A stretch of DNA of 64,000 nucleotides from Marinobacter manganoxydans MnI7-9 (GTDB taxonomy: Bacteria > Pseudomonadota > Gammaproteobacteria > Pseudomonadales > Oleiphilaceae): contig NZ_AGTR01000084.1 of assembly GCF_000235625.1 (NCBI RefSeq), positions 1-64,000 on the forward strand, in the 5' to 3' direction. Positions 17,843-27,611 of this stretch are shown here, piece by piece. How positions within the stretch are numbered: position 1 is the stretch's first letter; each line of letters begins with the position of its first letter. The translations under genes and the position numbers were made by a program. Below the pieces are notes generated by a model. It had not been told where the DNA came from. It made no database searches and worked only from the letters and a program-made list of their open reading frames with translations.

Positions 17843-19126
17843 TCAAACGCCCAACCTGTCCCGCAGCGCATAGTACCAGGCTCCCATCGCCGTCAACGGC
17901 ACCCGGAAGGCGCGCCCACCCGGGAACGGGTAATGCGGCAGGCTGGCGAACGCATCAAACCGTTCCGCCTGATCCTGGATTGCCAGTGCCAATGCCTTGC
18001 CTGCCACGTGTGTGAAGGTAACCCCATGGCCGGAGCAACCCTGGGAGTAGAACACGTTCTCGTGCAAGCGCCCGAGCTGTGGCAGGCGCGACAGGGTCAG
18101 CAGGAAATTGCCGGTCCAGGCGTAATCGATCTTCACATTCGCCAGTTGCGGGAAGGTTTTCAGCATATTCGGGCGAATCAGCCGTTCGATGTTAGCCGGG
18201 TCGCGGGCGCCGTAGACCACGCCACCGCCGTAGATCAGGCGGTTGTCACCCGACAGCCGGAAGTAGTCCAGGAGGTAGTTGCAGTCTTCGACGCAGTTGT
18301 CGTTCGGCAGCAACTGCCTGGCAACGGCCTCCTCCAACGGCTCGGTAGCAATAATCTGCGAGCCGCAGGGCATGGATTTGGCCCCGAGCTCCGGCACCAG
18401 GCCGCCAAGATAGGCGTTGCCCGCCAGGACAACCGTTTGCGCCCTCACCTCGCCCATGTCGGTTTTAACGGTTACGGTTTTACCGGGGGCGATGCTCGTT
18501 ACTGTGGAGTGCTCGTGAATCACGCCGCCACGCGACTCGAGGGCCGCGGCTTCGCCGAGAGCCAGATTGAGCGGATGAATATGGCCGCCGGTGTGATCAA
18601 TGGCGCCGCCGACATACCGTTCCGTGCCAACCCGGGAACGGATGGCATTCCTATCCAACAGTTCCAGTTGGTCGTAACCGAACCGGCGCCACAGCGCTTG
18701 CTGAGATTCCAGGTGCCTGAGCTGCTTTGGATTGAGCGCTGCGAAAATACCGCCTTCTTTCAGGTCGCACCGAATGCCGTAACTCTTCACCCGCTGGCGA
18801 ATGATCTGGCTGCCCTCAAAGGCCATCTCGGACAGCAGTTTCAGGTGGACTTGAGAGGTCTGTCTTTCGATGCTGTCCAGATCCCGGCTGAAGCTGTTAA
18901 CGATCTGGCCGCCATTGCGCCCCGAAGCACCCCAGCCGACCGTCGCTGCCTCCAGAACCACCACCCTGAAGCCAGCTTCCGCCAGGAACAGCGCTGTCGA
19001 AAGGCCGGTGTAGCCGGCACCGACGACGCAAACATCGGCCTCGCAAGACCCTCGCAGCGCCGGGCGCACAGGGGCCGAATTGGCGGAAGCTGCGTAATAC
19101 GAGGGAACCGGGGGATACTCGATCAT
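17843..19126 (-). CDS. puuB: Gamma-glutamylputrescine oxidase
   Basis: This 427-residue DAO-family flavoenzyme has the FAD motif VVGAGYTGLSTALFLAE (about residues 34-50) and the VGWGASGRNGGQ signature seen in PuuB and OrdL proteins. It should oxidise gamma-glutamyl-putrescine to the aldehyde, releasing ammonia and hydrogen peroxide. The start is set at the ATG giving MIEYPPVPSYY, which matches PuuB length (426 in E. coli). The frame stays open for 61 codons upstream. It is divergent from puuC across about 180 bp. Confidence 0.88.
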   Translation of the reverse strand: MIEYPPVPSYYAASANSAPVRPALRGSCEADVCVVGAGYTGLSTALFLAEAGFRVVVLEAATVGWGASGRNGGQIVNSFSRDLDSIERQTSQVHLKLLSEMAFEGSQIIRQRVKSYGIRCDLKEGGIFAALNPKQLRHLESQQALWRRFGYDQLELLDRNAIRSRVGTERYVGGAIDHTGGHIHPLNLALGEAAALESRGGVIHEHSTVTSIAPGKTVTVKTDMGEVRAQTVVLAGNAYLGGLVPELGAKSMPCGSQIIATEPLEEAVARQLLPNDNCVEDCNYLLDYFRLSGDNRLIYGGGVVYGARDPANIERLIRPNMLKTFPQLANVKIDYAWTGNFLLTLSRLPQLGRLHENVFYSQGCSGHGVTFTHVAGKALALAIQDQAERFDAFASLPHYPFPGGRAFRVPLTAMGAWYYALRDRLGV

Positions 19127-19307
19127 TATGTGACGCCAGAAAAGGTGATAGAGACGTTCAGGATCAGGCTGCAACGATGCGCGCCGCAGGAAGTCTATGC
19201 CAGCACCGCGCGTTCGGAAAGACACGTTCTTATACCTATATCGCGGGCGGCGCCTGCGGATAAAAGTGCTGCTATGATTGCTCAACTCTACAGCCTGCGA
19301 GGCGTCC

Positions 19308-20825
19308 ATGAATCAACCCGTCAGCTCTTCCACACCGACCAGCCAGGCCGAATGGCAGGCCCTGGCCACAAACCTCACTCTGGAGGGCCGCGCCTATCTG
19401 AACGGCGCCTATCAATGGGCGGCCAACGGCGAGACGTTTACCTCGGTCAGCCCGATTGACGGGCGCGAGCTGGCCTCTATTGCCAGTTGCGATCAGAGCG
19501 ATGCCGACCAGGCCGTTAGGGCTGCAAGGGCCGCCTTTGAGGCGGGCATCTGGAGCCAGCTGGCACCGGCAAAACGCAAGGCGGTGCTGCTCCGGTTCGC
19601 TGACCTTATCGAAGCCCACGGCGACGAGCTTGCCCTGCTGGAAACCCTGGACATGGGCAAACCCATCAACCACGCCAGGAATGTGGATGTGCCGGCCACC
19701 GCCCGGGCAATCCGCTGGACCGCCGAGGCCATCGACAAGGTCTACGGTGAACTTGCCCCCACGCCTCACAACCAGATCGGCATGATCTCCCGTGAGCCGA
19801 TGGGTGTGGTGGCGGCCATCGTGCCCTGGAACTTTCCGATGATTATGGCGGCCTGGAAAATTGCCCCGGCCCTGGCTACTGGTAATTCCGTCATACTGAA
19901 ACCCTCCGAGAAATCGCCCCTGAGCGCCATTCGCCTGGCCGCCCTGGCCGGGGAAGCGGGCGTTCCCGCCGGCGCTTTCAATGTGCTTCCAGGCTATGGT
20001 CACACCGTGGGCAAGGCCCTGGCGCTGCACATGGACGTGGACTGCCTGGTGTTTACCGGGTCCACGAATGTGGCCAAGCAACTGATGATCTACGCCGGCC
20101 AATCCAACATGAAACGGGTATGGCTGGAGGCCGGTGGCAAGAGCCCCAACATTGTCTTCGCCGATGCGCCAGACCTGAAAAAGGCCGCTGCCGAGGCGGC
20201 AAGTGCCATTGCCTTCAATCAGGGCGAAGTGTGCACTGCCGGCAGTCGCCTGCTGGTCGAGAACAGCATTCGTGCCGAGTTTGTAAGGCTGATATGCGAG
20301 GCCCTGAAAACCTGGCGTCCCGGCCATCCGCTGGACCCGGCGACTACCTGTGGCGCGATCGTGGATCAGGCCCAGCTCGATCGGATCATCGACTACATCG
20401 GCATCGGGCAGTCTGAGGGCGCACGCCTGGTGGAAGGTGGGCAGCGGATTCTGGAAAACACGGGCGGCCTGTTTGTTCAGCCCACGGTGTTTGACGGGGT
20501 GAATAACCAGATGCGCATTGCCTCGGAGGAAATCTTCGGGCCGGTGCTTTCTGTCATCGGGTTCGATACCGCAGACGAAGCCGTTGCCATTGCCAACGAT
20601 TCCATCTACGGCCTGGCTGCGGCGGTGTGGACCTCCAATATCAATACCGCCCATAAGGTAGCCAAGGCCCTGCGAGCCGGCAGCGTGTGGATTAACCACT
20701 ATGACGGCGGCGATATGACCGCACCCTTCGGTGGCTTCAAGCAGTCCGGCAACGGGCGCGACAAATCTGTGCATGCCTTCGACAAGTACACGGAACTGAA
20801 AGCCACCTGGCTGGTGCTGGAGTAG
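19308..20825 (+). CDS. puuC: Gamma-glutamyl-gamma-aminobutyraldehyde dehydrogenase
   Basis: A 505-residue NAD(P)-dependent aldehyde dehydrogenase. It has the oxyanion-hole motif VPWNFPM, the general-base Glu in WLEAGGKSPN and the nucleophile Cys in NQGEVCTAGSRL. It shares the overall length and KPSEKSPLSA cofactor region with PuuC. Next to PuuA and PuuB the substrate should be gamma-glutamyl-GABA aldehyde, giving gamma-glutamyl-GABA. Broader aldehyde specificity is common in the family. The ATG after GCGAGG is preferred over the upstream TTG at 19278. A strong terminator follows. Confidence 0.88.
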   Translation: MNQPVSSSTPTSQAEWQALATNLTLEGRAYLNGAYQWAANGETFTSVSPIDGRELASIASCDQSDADQAVRAARAAFEAGIWSQLAPAKRKAVLLRFADLIEAHGDELALLETLDMGKPINHARNVDVPATARAIRWTAEAIDKVYGELAPTPHNQIGMISREPMGVVAAIVPWNFPMIMAAWKIAPALATGNSVILKPSEKSPLSAIRLAALAGEAGVPAGAFNVLPGYGHTVGKALALHMDVDCLVFTGSTNVAKQLMIYAGQSNMKRVWLEAGGKSPNIVFADAPDLKKAAAEAASAIAFNQGEVCTAGSRLLVENSIRAEFVRLICEALKTWRPGHPLDPATTCGAIVDQAQLDRIIDYIGIGQSEGARLVEGGQRILENTGGLFVQPTVFDGVNNQMRIASEEIFGPVLSVIGFDTADEAVAIANDSIYGLAAAVWTSNINTAHKVAKALRAGSVWINHYDGGDMTAPFGGFKQSGNGRDKSVHAFDKYTELKATWLVLE

Positions 20826-20856
20826 TTCGGAATAGTTAGTCGCAGTCCGGCAAACG

Positions 20857-20887
20857 AAAAACGGCGCCTTCAAGGCGCCGTTTTTTA
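20857..20887. terminator. Bidirectional intrinsic terminator between puuC and puuA
   Basis: ACGGCGCCTT (20861-20870) pairs with AAGGCGCCGT (20872-20881), flanked by AAAA on the left and TTTTTT on the right. It sits between the convergent ends of puuC and puuA and can serve both strands. Confidence 0.9.
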
Positions 20888-20899
20888 TCCCGGAATTGA

Positions 20900-22276
20900 T
20901 CAGACCGTGTGCAGGTACCAGAGATATTCGAGATCAGAGATGGTCATCTCGAATTCGTTCAGTTCATGCTCCTTGCAGGCGACGAACACATCCAGAAACT
21001 GGCTGCCGAGATAATCGGCCATCACTTTCGATTGCCCCAGCTCCCGCAAGGCATCCCGCAGGTTATTCACCAATGAGGCTTCGTGCTGTTCATGGGCATT
21101 ACCCACAGTGACCGGTGGTGGCTCTATCCTGTTGGAGATGCCGTAGTGAATGCCCGCCAGCACGGCTGCCATCAGCAGATACGGGTTGGCATCGGCACCG
21201 GCGACCCGGTGTTCAATTCGCAGGGCCTCCGGATCACCGCCCGGCAGACGCAGCGACGCAGTGCGGTTGTCCACGCCCCAGGTGGCGGCGCTGGGAACGT
21301 AGTACTCCGGGCTGAACCGGCGGTAGGAATTGATATTGGGGCAGAACAAGGCCATGGCGTCGTTCATGGTGGCGACCAATCCACCCACGGCCCAGCGCAA
21401 CATGTCGTTTGGCTGCTCGGCGTCGCCGGCAAACACGTTACGGCCTTCGCCATCCACCAGGCTCACGTGCAGGTGCATGCCACTGCCGGCCTGGTTGTGA
21501 TAGGGCTTGGCCATGAACGTGGTGTCCATTTCATGGTCGTAGGCCATGTTCTTGATCAGACGCTTCAGCAGAGTGGCGTGGTCGCACGCCTGCACCGCGT
21601 CATCCACGTAGTGCAGGTTGACCTCAAACTGCCCGGGCGCGGACTCGGCTACCAGCGCATCCGCCGGCAGCTCCTGCTCATGGGCGGCATCCAGCACGTC
21701 CGCCAGGAATTCAGCGTATTCGTCCAGATCATCAATGGAATAGGCCTGCGTGCCCGCCGGGCGTTTGCCAGAGAGGGGTGATTTGGGTGGCTGAGGGCGA
21801 CCGGCGAGGTTTTCCTGGTCAATCAGGTAAAACTCCAGCTCAAAGGCCGCCACGGGAGTCAGCCCCAAATCCTCAAAGCGCTTGATGATGTTCTGCAAGA
21901 CCACCCGCGGATCTGCGAAAAACGGTGTCTCGCGATCCAGCTCATACATGGTCAACAGAAGTTGCGCAGTGGGCCGCTTCTGCCAGGGTTCCATAGTGAG
22001 GGTATTTTCAATGGGCAGACAGACGCGGTCTGCCTCGCCAATATCCAGGCCGAGGCCGGTTTCTTCCACCGTAGTGCCCTGAATGTTCAGGGCAAAGATG
22101 GACGCCGGCATAGCCACACCGCGCTCAAACACCTTCGCCAAAGCAGACGGGTCTACCCGCTTGCCGCGAACAATACCATTCATATCCGGGATCAGCAGAT
22201 CAACAAACTGCAGTTCGGGGTGTGCCTGAAGGAACGAGTCGGCACTCGTAGAACCAGAAGCCATAAGGGAAGCCAT
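20900..22276 (-). CDS. puuA: Glutamate-putrescine ligase, glutamine synthetase family
   Basis: A glutamine-synthetase-fold enzyme of about 458 residues. The catalytic core shows AFELEFYLID, SAPGQFEVNLHY, the metal and ATP segment GSGMHLHVSL, and RLPGGDPEALRIEHR with the adenylate-binding Arg residues. It lacks the GlnA adenylylation loop, as PuuA-type enzymes do. It should ligate putrescine to glutamate with ATP, the first step of the pathway completed by PuuB and PuuC. The start is uncertain: ATGs at 22276 and 22264 and a TTG at 22282 are in frame and none has a clear ribosome binding site. Confidence 0.88.
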   Translation of the reverse strand: MASLMASGSTSADSFLQAHPELQFVDLLIPDMNGIVRGKRVDPSALAKVFERGVAMPASIFALNIQGTTVEETGLGLDIGEADRVCLPIENTLTMEPWQKRPTAQLLLTMYELDRETPFFADPRVVLQNIIKRFEDLGLTPVAAFELEFYLIDQENLAGRPQPPKSPLSGKRPAGTQAYSIDDLDEYAEFLADVLDAAHEQELPADALVAESAPGQFEVNLHYVDDAVQACDHATLLKRLIKNMAYDHEMDTTFMAKPYHNQAGSGMHLHVSLVDGEGRNVFAGDAEQPNDMLRWAVGGLVATMNDAMALFCPNINSYRRFSPEYYVPSAATWGVDNRTASLRLPGGDPEALRIEHRVAGADANPYLLMAAVLAGIHYGISNRIEPPPVTVGNAHEQHEASLVNNLRDALRELGQSKVMADYLGSQFLDVFVACKEHELNEFEMTISDLEYLWYLHTV

Positions 22277-22609
22277 CCACAACGCAAACAGGCCTGGTGC
22301 CGAGGAGCCGGCGCAGGGGTTTCAACACTCCTTTATCCCGCTTTCCGGGGTGTTTGGCAAGATAGGGACATACCACAAATCCCGGAGTAAAATTTTTATA
22401 GCGCAACCCCGCATCTCATGATAAATATCGCGAGAATTCGGCAGGTTCCCCACCGCCGTTTCCAGGACAAGCCTTAAAGGAGTCAAAAGGCGGCGACCGG
22501 TTCTTCCCGGGACAACAGCCACCTGCGGCCACCCTCAGCAGACCTGCACAACACCGCGTGCGTCCTGCACGTTTTGTATTTATCCCTTTTGAGTGAGGGA
22601 CATCATCCA
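22277..22609. other. Divergent puuA-potF control region, about 330 bp
   Basis: This region must hold the promoters of the divergently read puuA and potF. An AT-rich block at 22385-22405 (GTAAAATTTTTATAGCG) is the best candidate promoter area. I do not see a site resembling the E. coli PuuR operator or a clear sigma-54 promoter. The potF ribosome binding site GAGGGA is at 22595-22600. Confidence 0.4.
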
Positions 22610-23716
22610 ATGTTGAAGTTGTGTAAGCCACAGGCGCTGGCCGCCTCTGTTGCGTTGTCTCTGTGTGCCTCTTCCGCGTTTGCCGCCGAGGAAGTGCGTG
22701 TCTACAACTGGTCCGATTACATCGCCGAGGACACCCTGGCGAAGTTCACGGAAGAAACCGGCATCAAGGTGATCTACGACGTTTACGACAGTAACGAGAT
22801 CCTCGAAGCCGCCCTGCTTTCCGGTCGTTCCGGCTACGATCTTGTTGTGCCGTCCAACCACTATGTGGCCAAGCAGATTTCTGCCAACGCCTTCGTAGCG
22901 CTGGACCACAGCAAGCTGCCGAACATGAGCAACCTCAACCCGGATCTGATGGACGATCTGGAAAAGGTTGACCCGGGTAGCCAGTTTGCTCTGCCTTATC
23001 TCTGGGGCACCAACGGCTATGGCTATAACGAAGGCCGTATCCAGGAAATCCTGGGTGACAGCGCTCCCACCGATTCCTGGGCCCTGGTATTCGATCCTGA
23101 AGTCACCGGCAAGCTTGCCGCCGGCGGCTGCGGTATTGCCATGCTGGATTCCGGCGAGGAAATGGTTCGTGCTGCCATGGCCTACATTGGCCTGGACCCG
23201 AACAGCAACAACGCCGACGACATCAGGAAAGGCGGCGAGGTGATCAAGGCCATTCGCCCGAACATCACCTACTTCCATTCGTCGCGTTACATTGCTGACC
23301 TGGCCAACGGTGACCTGTGTGTGGCTGCCGGTTACTCCGGCGACATCCTGCAGGCCGCCGCACGCGCCGAGGAAGCCGAGAACGGCAACGTGATCCGCTA
23401 CACCATTCCCAAAGAAGGTGCAGTCCTGTGGTTCGACATGATGACCATCCCGGCCGGCGCACCGAACGTTGAGAACGCCCACAAGTTGATGAACTTCCTG
23501 ATGCGTCCGGAAATCATCGCGGACGTGACCAACTATGTGTGGTACGCCAACCCGAACAAGCCGGCCAACGAATTCGTTGATCCGGAGATTCTGAGCGATA
23601 TCAGCATCTACCCGACCGATGAGGTGATGAAGAAGCTGTACATCATGGAAGGCCGGCCTCAGGACGCCCAGCGTCTGATGACCCGCACCTGGACCAACGT
23701 GAAGTCTGGTCGCTAA
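22610..23716 (+). CDS. potF: Putrescine-binding periplasmic protein
   Basis: This 368-residue PotF/PotD-family binding protein has a signal peptide of about 25 residues ending AFA-AEE, then VRVYNWSDYIAEDTL, the family's first ligand-contact segment. FHSSRYIADLANGDLCVAAGYSGD and the Trp/Asp-rich cleft residues match PotF, and it ends RTWTNVKSGR as in E. coli PotF. It should deliver putrescine to the PotGHI importer. It starts the operon potFGHI and lies divergent from puuA, linking uptake to catabolism. Confidence 0.93.
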   Translation: MLKLCKPQALAASVALSLCASSAFAAEEVRVYNWSDYIAEDTLAKFTEETGIKVIYDVYDSNEILEAALLSGRSGYDLVVPSNHYVAKQISANAFVALDHSKLPNMSNLNPDLMDDLEKVDPGSQFALPYLWGTNGYGYNEGRIQEILGDSAPTDSWALVFDPEVTGKLAAGGCGIAMLDSGEEMVRAAMAYIGLDPNSNNADDIRKGGEVIKAIRPNITYFHSSRYIADLANGDLCVAAGYSGDILQAAARAEEAENGNVIRYTIPKEGAVLWFDMMTIPAGAPNVENAHKLMNFLMRPEIIADVTNYVWYANPNKPANEFVDPEILSDISIYPTDEVMKKLYIMEGRPQDAQRLMTRTWTNVKSGR

Positions 23717-23719
23717 GCG

Positions 23720-24838
23720 GTGGAAAACGGCAACAACACCTCCGCGCAAGCGGAGGTGTTACTCAGCATTCGGAGCATTTCCAAAAGCTTTGATGGCACG
23801 CTGGCCGTGGACAATGTGAACCTGGACATCCACAAGGGCGAGATCTTTGCCCTTCTGGGTGGTTCCGGTTCCGGCAAGTCCACCCTGCTACGCATGCTCG
23901 CAGGTTTTGAAACGCCCAACGCCGGCTCCATCATGCTCGACGGCCAGGACGTTACAGCTCTGCCCCCGTTCCTGCGCCCGACCAACATGATGTTCCAGTC
24001 CTATGCTCTGTTCCCCCATATGACGGTGGAGCAGAACATTGCCATGGGCCTGAAACAGGACAAGTTGCCGAAAAGCGAAATTCGCGACCGGGTGGCCGCC
24101 ATGCTGAAGCTGGTCAAGATGGAACCCTATGCCCGGCGCAAACCCCAGCAGCTTTCCGGTGGTCAGCAGCAACGCGTTGCCCTGGCCCGCTCACTGGCCA
24201 AACGTCCCAAGCTGCTGTTGCTGGACGAGCCCATGGGCGCCCTGGACAAAAAGCTGCGTACCGAAATGCAGCTGGAACTGGTGGAAATTCTGGAAAACGT
24301 GGGCGCCACCTGCCTGATGGTGACCCACGACCAGGAAGAGGCCATGACCATGGCCAGCCGCATCGCCATCATGGCGCAGGGCCGGATTGTCCAGATCGGC
24401 TCGCCCATCGACATCTATGAGAGCCCGAACAGCCGCATGACGGCAGAGTTTATTGGCTCGGTGAACATTTTCGAGGCCCACATCCGGGAAGACGAGGCCG
24501 ACAGCGTTACTTTGACCAGCGACCTGCTGGATGCCCCGGTTTTTATTGATCGCGGCGTGACCACGCCGGCGGAAAGTACCGCAACACTGGTAGCCCTTCG
24601 CCCAGAGAAGATCTACCTGACCCCGGACAAACCGGACGGCGAGCACAACTGGAGCTGCGGAACGGTGGACAACATCGCCTATCTGGGCGACATCACGTCC
24701 TACTACGTAAAGCTGGCCAGCGGCAAACGCGTTCAGGCGACCATGGCGAACGTGGAACGCCGTGGCGAGCGGCCAACCTGGGGTGACAGGGTATTCGTAT
24801 CCTGGGAAGCCTCCAGCCCCATCCTGCTCTGGAACTGA
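23720..24838 (+). CDS. potG: Putrescine ABC importer ATPase
   Basis: A 372-residue ATPase with Walker A GGSGSGKST, signature LSGGQQQRVALARSLAKRP, Walker B LLLLDEPMGALD and the H-loop VTHDQEEAMTMA. The C-terminal TOBE domain (about 290-370) is typical of spermidine/putrescine ATPases. The GTG start is three bases after the potF stop, so it is surely co-transcribed. It energises PotH/PotI in the inner membrane. Confidence 0.93.
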   Translation: MENGNNTSAQAEVLLSIRSISKSFDGTLAVDNVNLDIHKGEIFALLGGSGSGKSTLLRMLAGFETPNAGSIMLDGQDVTALPPFLRPTNMMFQSYALFPHMTVEQNIAMGLKQDKLPKSEIRDRVAAMLKLVKMEPYARRKPQQLSGGQQQRVALARSLAKRPKLLLLDEPMGALDKKLRTEMQLELVEILENVGATCLMVTHDQEEAMTMASRIAIMAQGRIVQIGSPIDIYESPNSRMTAEFIGSVNIFEAHIREDEADSVTLTSDLLDAPVFIDRGVTTPAESTATLVALRPEKIYLTPDKPDGEHNWSCGTVDNIAYLGDITSYYVKLASGKRVQATMANVERRGERPTWGDRVFVSWEASSPILLWN

Positions 24839-24842
24839 GCCA

Positions 24843-25772
24843 ATGAGACGGAAACTTTTACCCACCCCTCTGACCGAGCGGGTGCGTGCAGTGCTGTTTA
24901 ATCGCCGGGTGGTGTTCGGTATCCCGTTCCTGTGGCTGCTGCTGTTCTTCCTCCTGCCTTTTGCGCTGGTGCTGAAGATCAGCCTGACCTCGGCGGTGAT
25001 GGCCATCCCCCCTTACGAGCCTGTATTCCGGTGGGTGGACAACACCCTCTCGGTGGTGGTGAACATTGGCAACTACCTGTTCCTGCTTTCGGACAGCCTG
25101 TATGTCGCCGCCTATTGGGGGTCGGTGAAGACAGCATTCCTGGCAACGGTGGTGTGCCTGCTCATCGGCTACCCCATGGCCTACGCAATGGCCCGTGCTC
25201 CAAAACATTGGCAACTGGTGTTGCTGTTGATGGTAATGCTGCCCTCCTGGACCTCGTTCCTGATCCGGGTTTATGCGTGGATGGGCATCCTCGGCAATCA
25301 GGGGCTTCTGAACAGTTTTCTGATGTGGTTGGGTTTTATCGATCAGCCGCTCAAGATGCTGAACACCAACTTCGCGGTGGTGCTGGGCATTGTCTACGCC
25401 TATCTGCCATTCATGGTGCTGCCCATTTACACCAACTTGGTGAAGTTGGATGTGCGCCTGCTGGAGGCGGCATCAGACCTGGGCTGCCGCAGCCTGACCA
25501 CCTTCTGGGCCATTACCCTGCCCCTGTCGAAGGCCGGCATTCTGGCCGGTTCCATGCTGGTGTTTATTCCCGCGGTGGGCGAGTTCGTTATCCCGGAACT
25601 GCTGGGCGGGCCGGATACGCTGATGATCGGCAAGGTGTTGTGGGAGGAGTTCTTCAACAACCGCGACTGGCCGGTGGCGTCTGCCCTGGCGATCGTGATG
25701 CTGTTGTTGCTGCTGGTGCCGATTGTGCTGTTCCATCGGTTCCAGGCCCGGGAGATGGAAAAGCATGGTTAA
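24843..25772 (+). CDS. potH: Putrescine ABC importer permease H
   Basis: A 309-residue inner-membrane permease with about six helices and the EAA loop EAASDLGCRSLTTFWAITLP. The start at 24843 (MRRKLLPTP) gives a 4-bp gap after potG and the length expected for PotH. A Leu-rich first helix (PFLWLLLFFLLPFALVLKI) follows a basic cytoplasmic N terminus. It overlaps potI by 8 bp. It forms the heteromeric channel with PotI. Confidence 0.92.
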   Translation: MRRKLLPTPLTERVRAVLFNRRVVFGIPFLWLLLFFLLPFALVLKISLTSAVMAIPPYEPVFRWVDNTLSVVVNIGNYLFLLSDSLYVAAYWGSVKTAFLATVVCLLIGYPMAYAMARAPKHWQLVLLLMVMLPSWTSFLIRVYAWMGILGNQGLLNSFLMWLGFIDQPLKMLNTNFAVVLGIVYAYLPFMVLPIYTNLVKLDVRLLEAASDLGCRSLTTFWAITLPLSKAGILAGSMLVFIPAVGEFVIPELLGGPDTLMIGKVLWEEFFNNRDWPVASALAIVMLLLLLVPIVLFHRFQAREMEKHG

Positions 25773-26592
25773 GTCCCGCTCCTTCAGTTTCTCCAAAGTG
25801 ATGCTGGTTCTCGGCCTGCTGTTCCTGTACCTGCCAATGTTCGTGCTGATCGTGTATTCGTTCAATGCGTCCCGGCTGGTGTCGGTGTGGGCCGGCTTCT
25901 CAACCCAGTGGTACGGCGAGCTGTTCCGGGATGAGCAGATTCTGTCGGCGGTGTGGATGAGCCTGCGGATTGCCTTCTACTCCGCCAGCATGGCGGTGTG
26001 CTTGGGCACGCTGTGTGCGTTCGTGATCACCCGGTTCAAGAAGATGCGCGGGCGCACACTGCTGTCCAGCATGATTACCGCGCCGCTGGTTATGCCAGAG
26101 GTAATCACGGGCCTGTCGCTGCTGCTGTTGTTCGTGCAGATGGCCCAGACCATCGGCTGGCCGGTGGATCGTGGCATGGCCACCATCTGGATCGCCCACA
26201 CCACCTTCTGCAGTGCCTATGTGGCGGTAGTGGTGTCGGCCCGGTTGCAGGAAGTGGATCGCTCCATCGAGGAGGCGGCCATGGACCTGGGCTGCACGCC
26301 CCTGAAAACCTTCTTTGTCATCACCCTGCCTGTGATTACCCCGGCGCTGGTATCAGGCTGGCTGCTGGCGTTTACTCTGTCGCTGGATGATCTGGTGATT
26401 GCCAGCTTCGTTTCCGGGCCGGGTGCAACAACACTGCCGATGGTGGTGTTTTCGTCTGTGAGAATGGGGGTTTCGCCGAAGATCAACGCGCTGGCCACCC
26501 TGATCATCGTGGCGGTATCGCTGATTGCGTTTATTGCCTGGTATCTGATGCGCCGGGCGGAACGCAAACGGCTGCAGACACCGGACGCCTAG
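25765..26592 (+). CDS. potI: Putrescine ABC importer permease I
   Basis: A 275-residue permease with six predicted helices. The EAA loop is EEAAMDLGCTPLKTFFVITLP and the protein contains the family motif LSLDDLVIASFVSGPG. The ATG lies inside the end of potH, so the two subunits are probably made in equal amounts by coupled translation. It closes the potFGHI operon; no clear terminator is seen before the convergent LysR gene 24 bp away. Confidence 0.92.
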   Translation: MVKSRSFSFSKVMLVLGLLFLYLPMFVLIVYSFNASRLVSVWAGFSTQWYGELFRDEQILSAVWMSLRIAFYSASMAVCLGTLCAFVITRFKKMRGRTLLSSMITAPLVMPEVITGLSLLLLFVQMAQTIGWPVDRGMATIWIAHTTFCSAYVAVVVSARLQEVDRSIEEAAMDLGCTPLKTFFVITLPVITPALVSGWLLAFTLSLDDLVIASFVSGPGATTLPMVVFSSVRMGVSPKINALATLIIVAVSLIAFIAWYLMRRAERKRLQTPDA

Positions 26593-26616
26593 CGTCCAGA
26601 GGCCCCGCTCGCGTCC

Positions 26617-27507
26617 TCACAGGGCATCGGGAAAGGCAGAGACAAGGTAGTCAACCAGCGCACGGACTTTGGGTGTGACGAACTTGCGGGTGGGATAGAC
26701 GGCGTATACGCCAAGCTCGGTGGAACGATACGCTGGCATCAGCTCCATCAGGCGCCCGGCTTCGAGATCTTTATGCACCAGAAAGCCGGGCTGGAGAACA
26801 ATGCCCTGGCCGGCCAGGGCAGCACCGCAGCAGGTTTCACCGTTGTTGGCGTACATCCACGGCCGCACCCGCACACTAGTGGCGCCTTCCGGGCCTTCAA
26901 AGGGCCAGTCGTTGCCCGTGGTGAAGTTGCTATAACCGATGATCCGGTGGCTGGTCAGATCTTCCGGTTTGGCTGGGGAACCGTGGGTGGCGATGTAATC
27001 CGGCGAGGCACAGGCAATGAGCCGGGTAGAGGTGATCCGTCGGCTGACCAGCGTGGAGCTCTGCAATGTGGCAATGCGGATGGCCAGATCAAAGCCTTCC
27101 TCAACGATGTCCACCAGCCGGTCTGAAAGATCAATCGACAGCTCCACATCCGGATAGCGGGCGTGAAATTCTCCCCACAAAGGTGCCAGGTGGCTGATTC
27201 CGAAGCTGACCGGCGCGTTCACCCTTAGCGTGCCTCTTGCGACATCATTGCGGGAGGTAATTTCCGCTTCTGCCTCTTCAACACCGGCCAGCAACTCCCG
27301 GCATCGGACATAAAACACCTCGCCCTCCCCCGTAAGCGACAGGCGGCGGGTGGTCCGCTGCAACAGCCGAACCCCTAGACGGGTTTCCAGCTCGCTGACA
27401 TAACGCGAGACAGCGGCCTTGGACATCCCCAGATTCTCCGACGCAGCCACAAAGCTCCCCGCCTCAACCACGGTGCAGAACGTCTGCATCTCCAGCAATC
27501 GATCCAT
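26617..27507 (-). CDS. LysR-family transcriptional regulator
   Basis: A 296-residue LysR regulator of the large CrgA/AaeR-like group. The N-terminal DNA-binding helix reads SFVAASENLGMSKAAVSRYVS and the remainder is a periplasmic-binding-like effector domain. It is divergent from the doxX-like and LigB-type dioxygenase genes at 27612 and 28078 across about 100 bp, an arrangement that usually means direct control of those genes. The inducer is unknown. Confidence 0.88.
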   Translation of the reverse strand: MDRLLEMQTFCTVVEAGSFVAASENLGMSKAAVSRYVSELETRLGVRLLQRTTRRLSLTGEGEVFYVRCRELLAGVEEAEAEITSRNDVARGTLRVNAPVSFGISHLAPLWGEFHARYPDVELSIDLSDRLVDIVEEGFDLAIRIATLQSSTLVSRRITSTRLIACASPDYIATHGSPAKPEDLTSHRIIGYSNFTTGNDWPFEGPEGATSVRVRPWMYANNGETCCGAALAGQGIVLQPGFLVHKDLEAGRLMELMPAYRSTELGVYAVYPTRKFVTPKVRALVDYLVSAFPDAL

Positions 27508-27611
27508 TGTTTCATTTTCCGGAACAGTTAATTCATTAAAGCCACGTTTATCCCTTTTATTGATATTTGTAAAGTACCCACATGCTCACAACACACCCAA
27601 GGAGATTCATC

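Noticed and set aside
22510-22585. Sigma-54 promoter ahead of potF
   Set aside because: CTGCACGTTTTGT near 22566 is only a partial match to the -24/-12 consensus and lacks the invariant GG and GC at the correct spacing.
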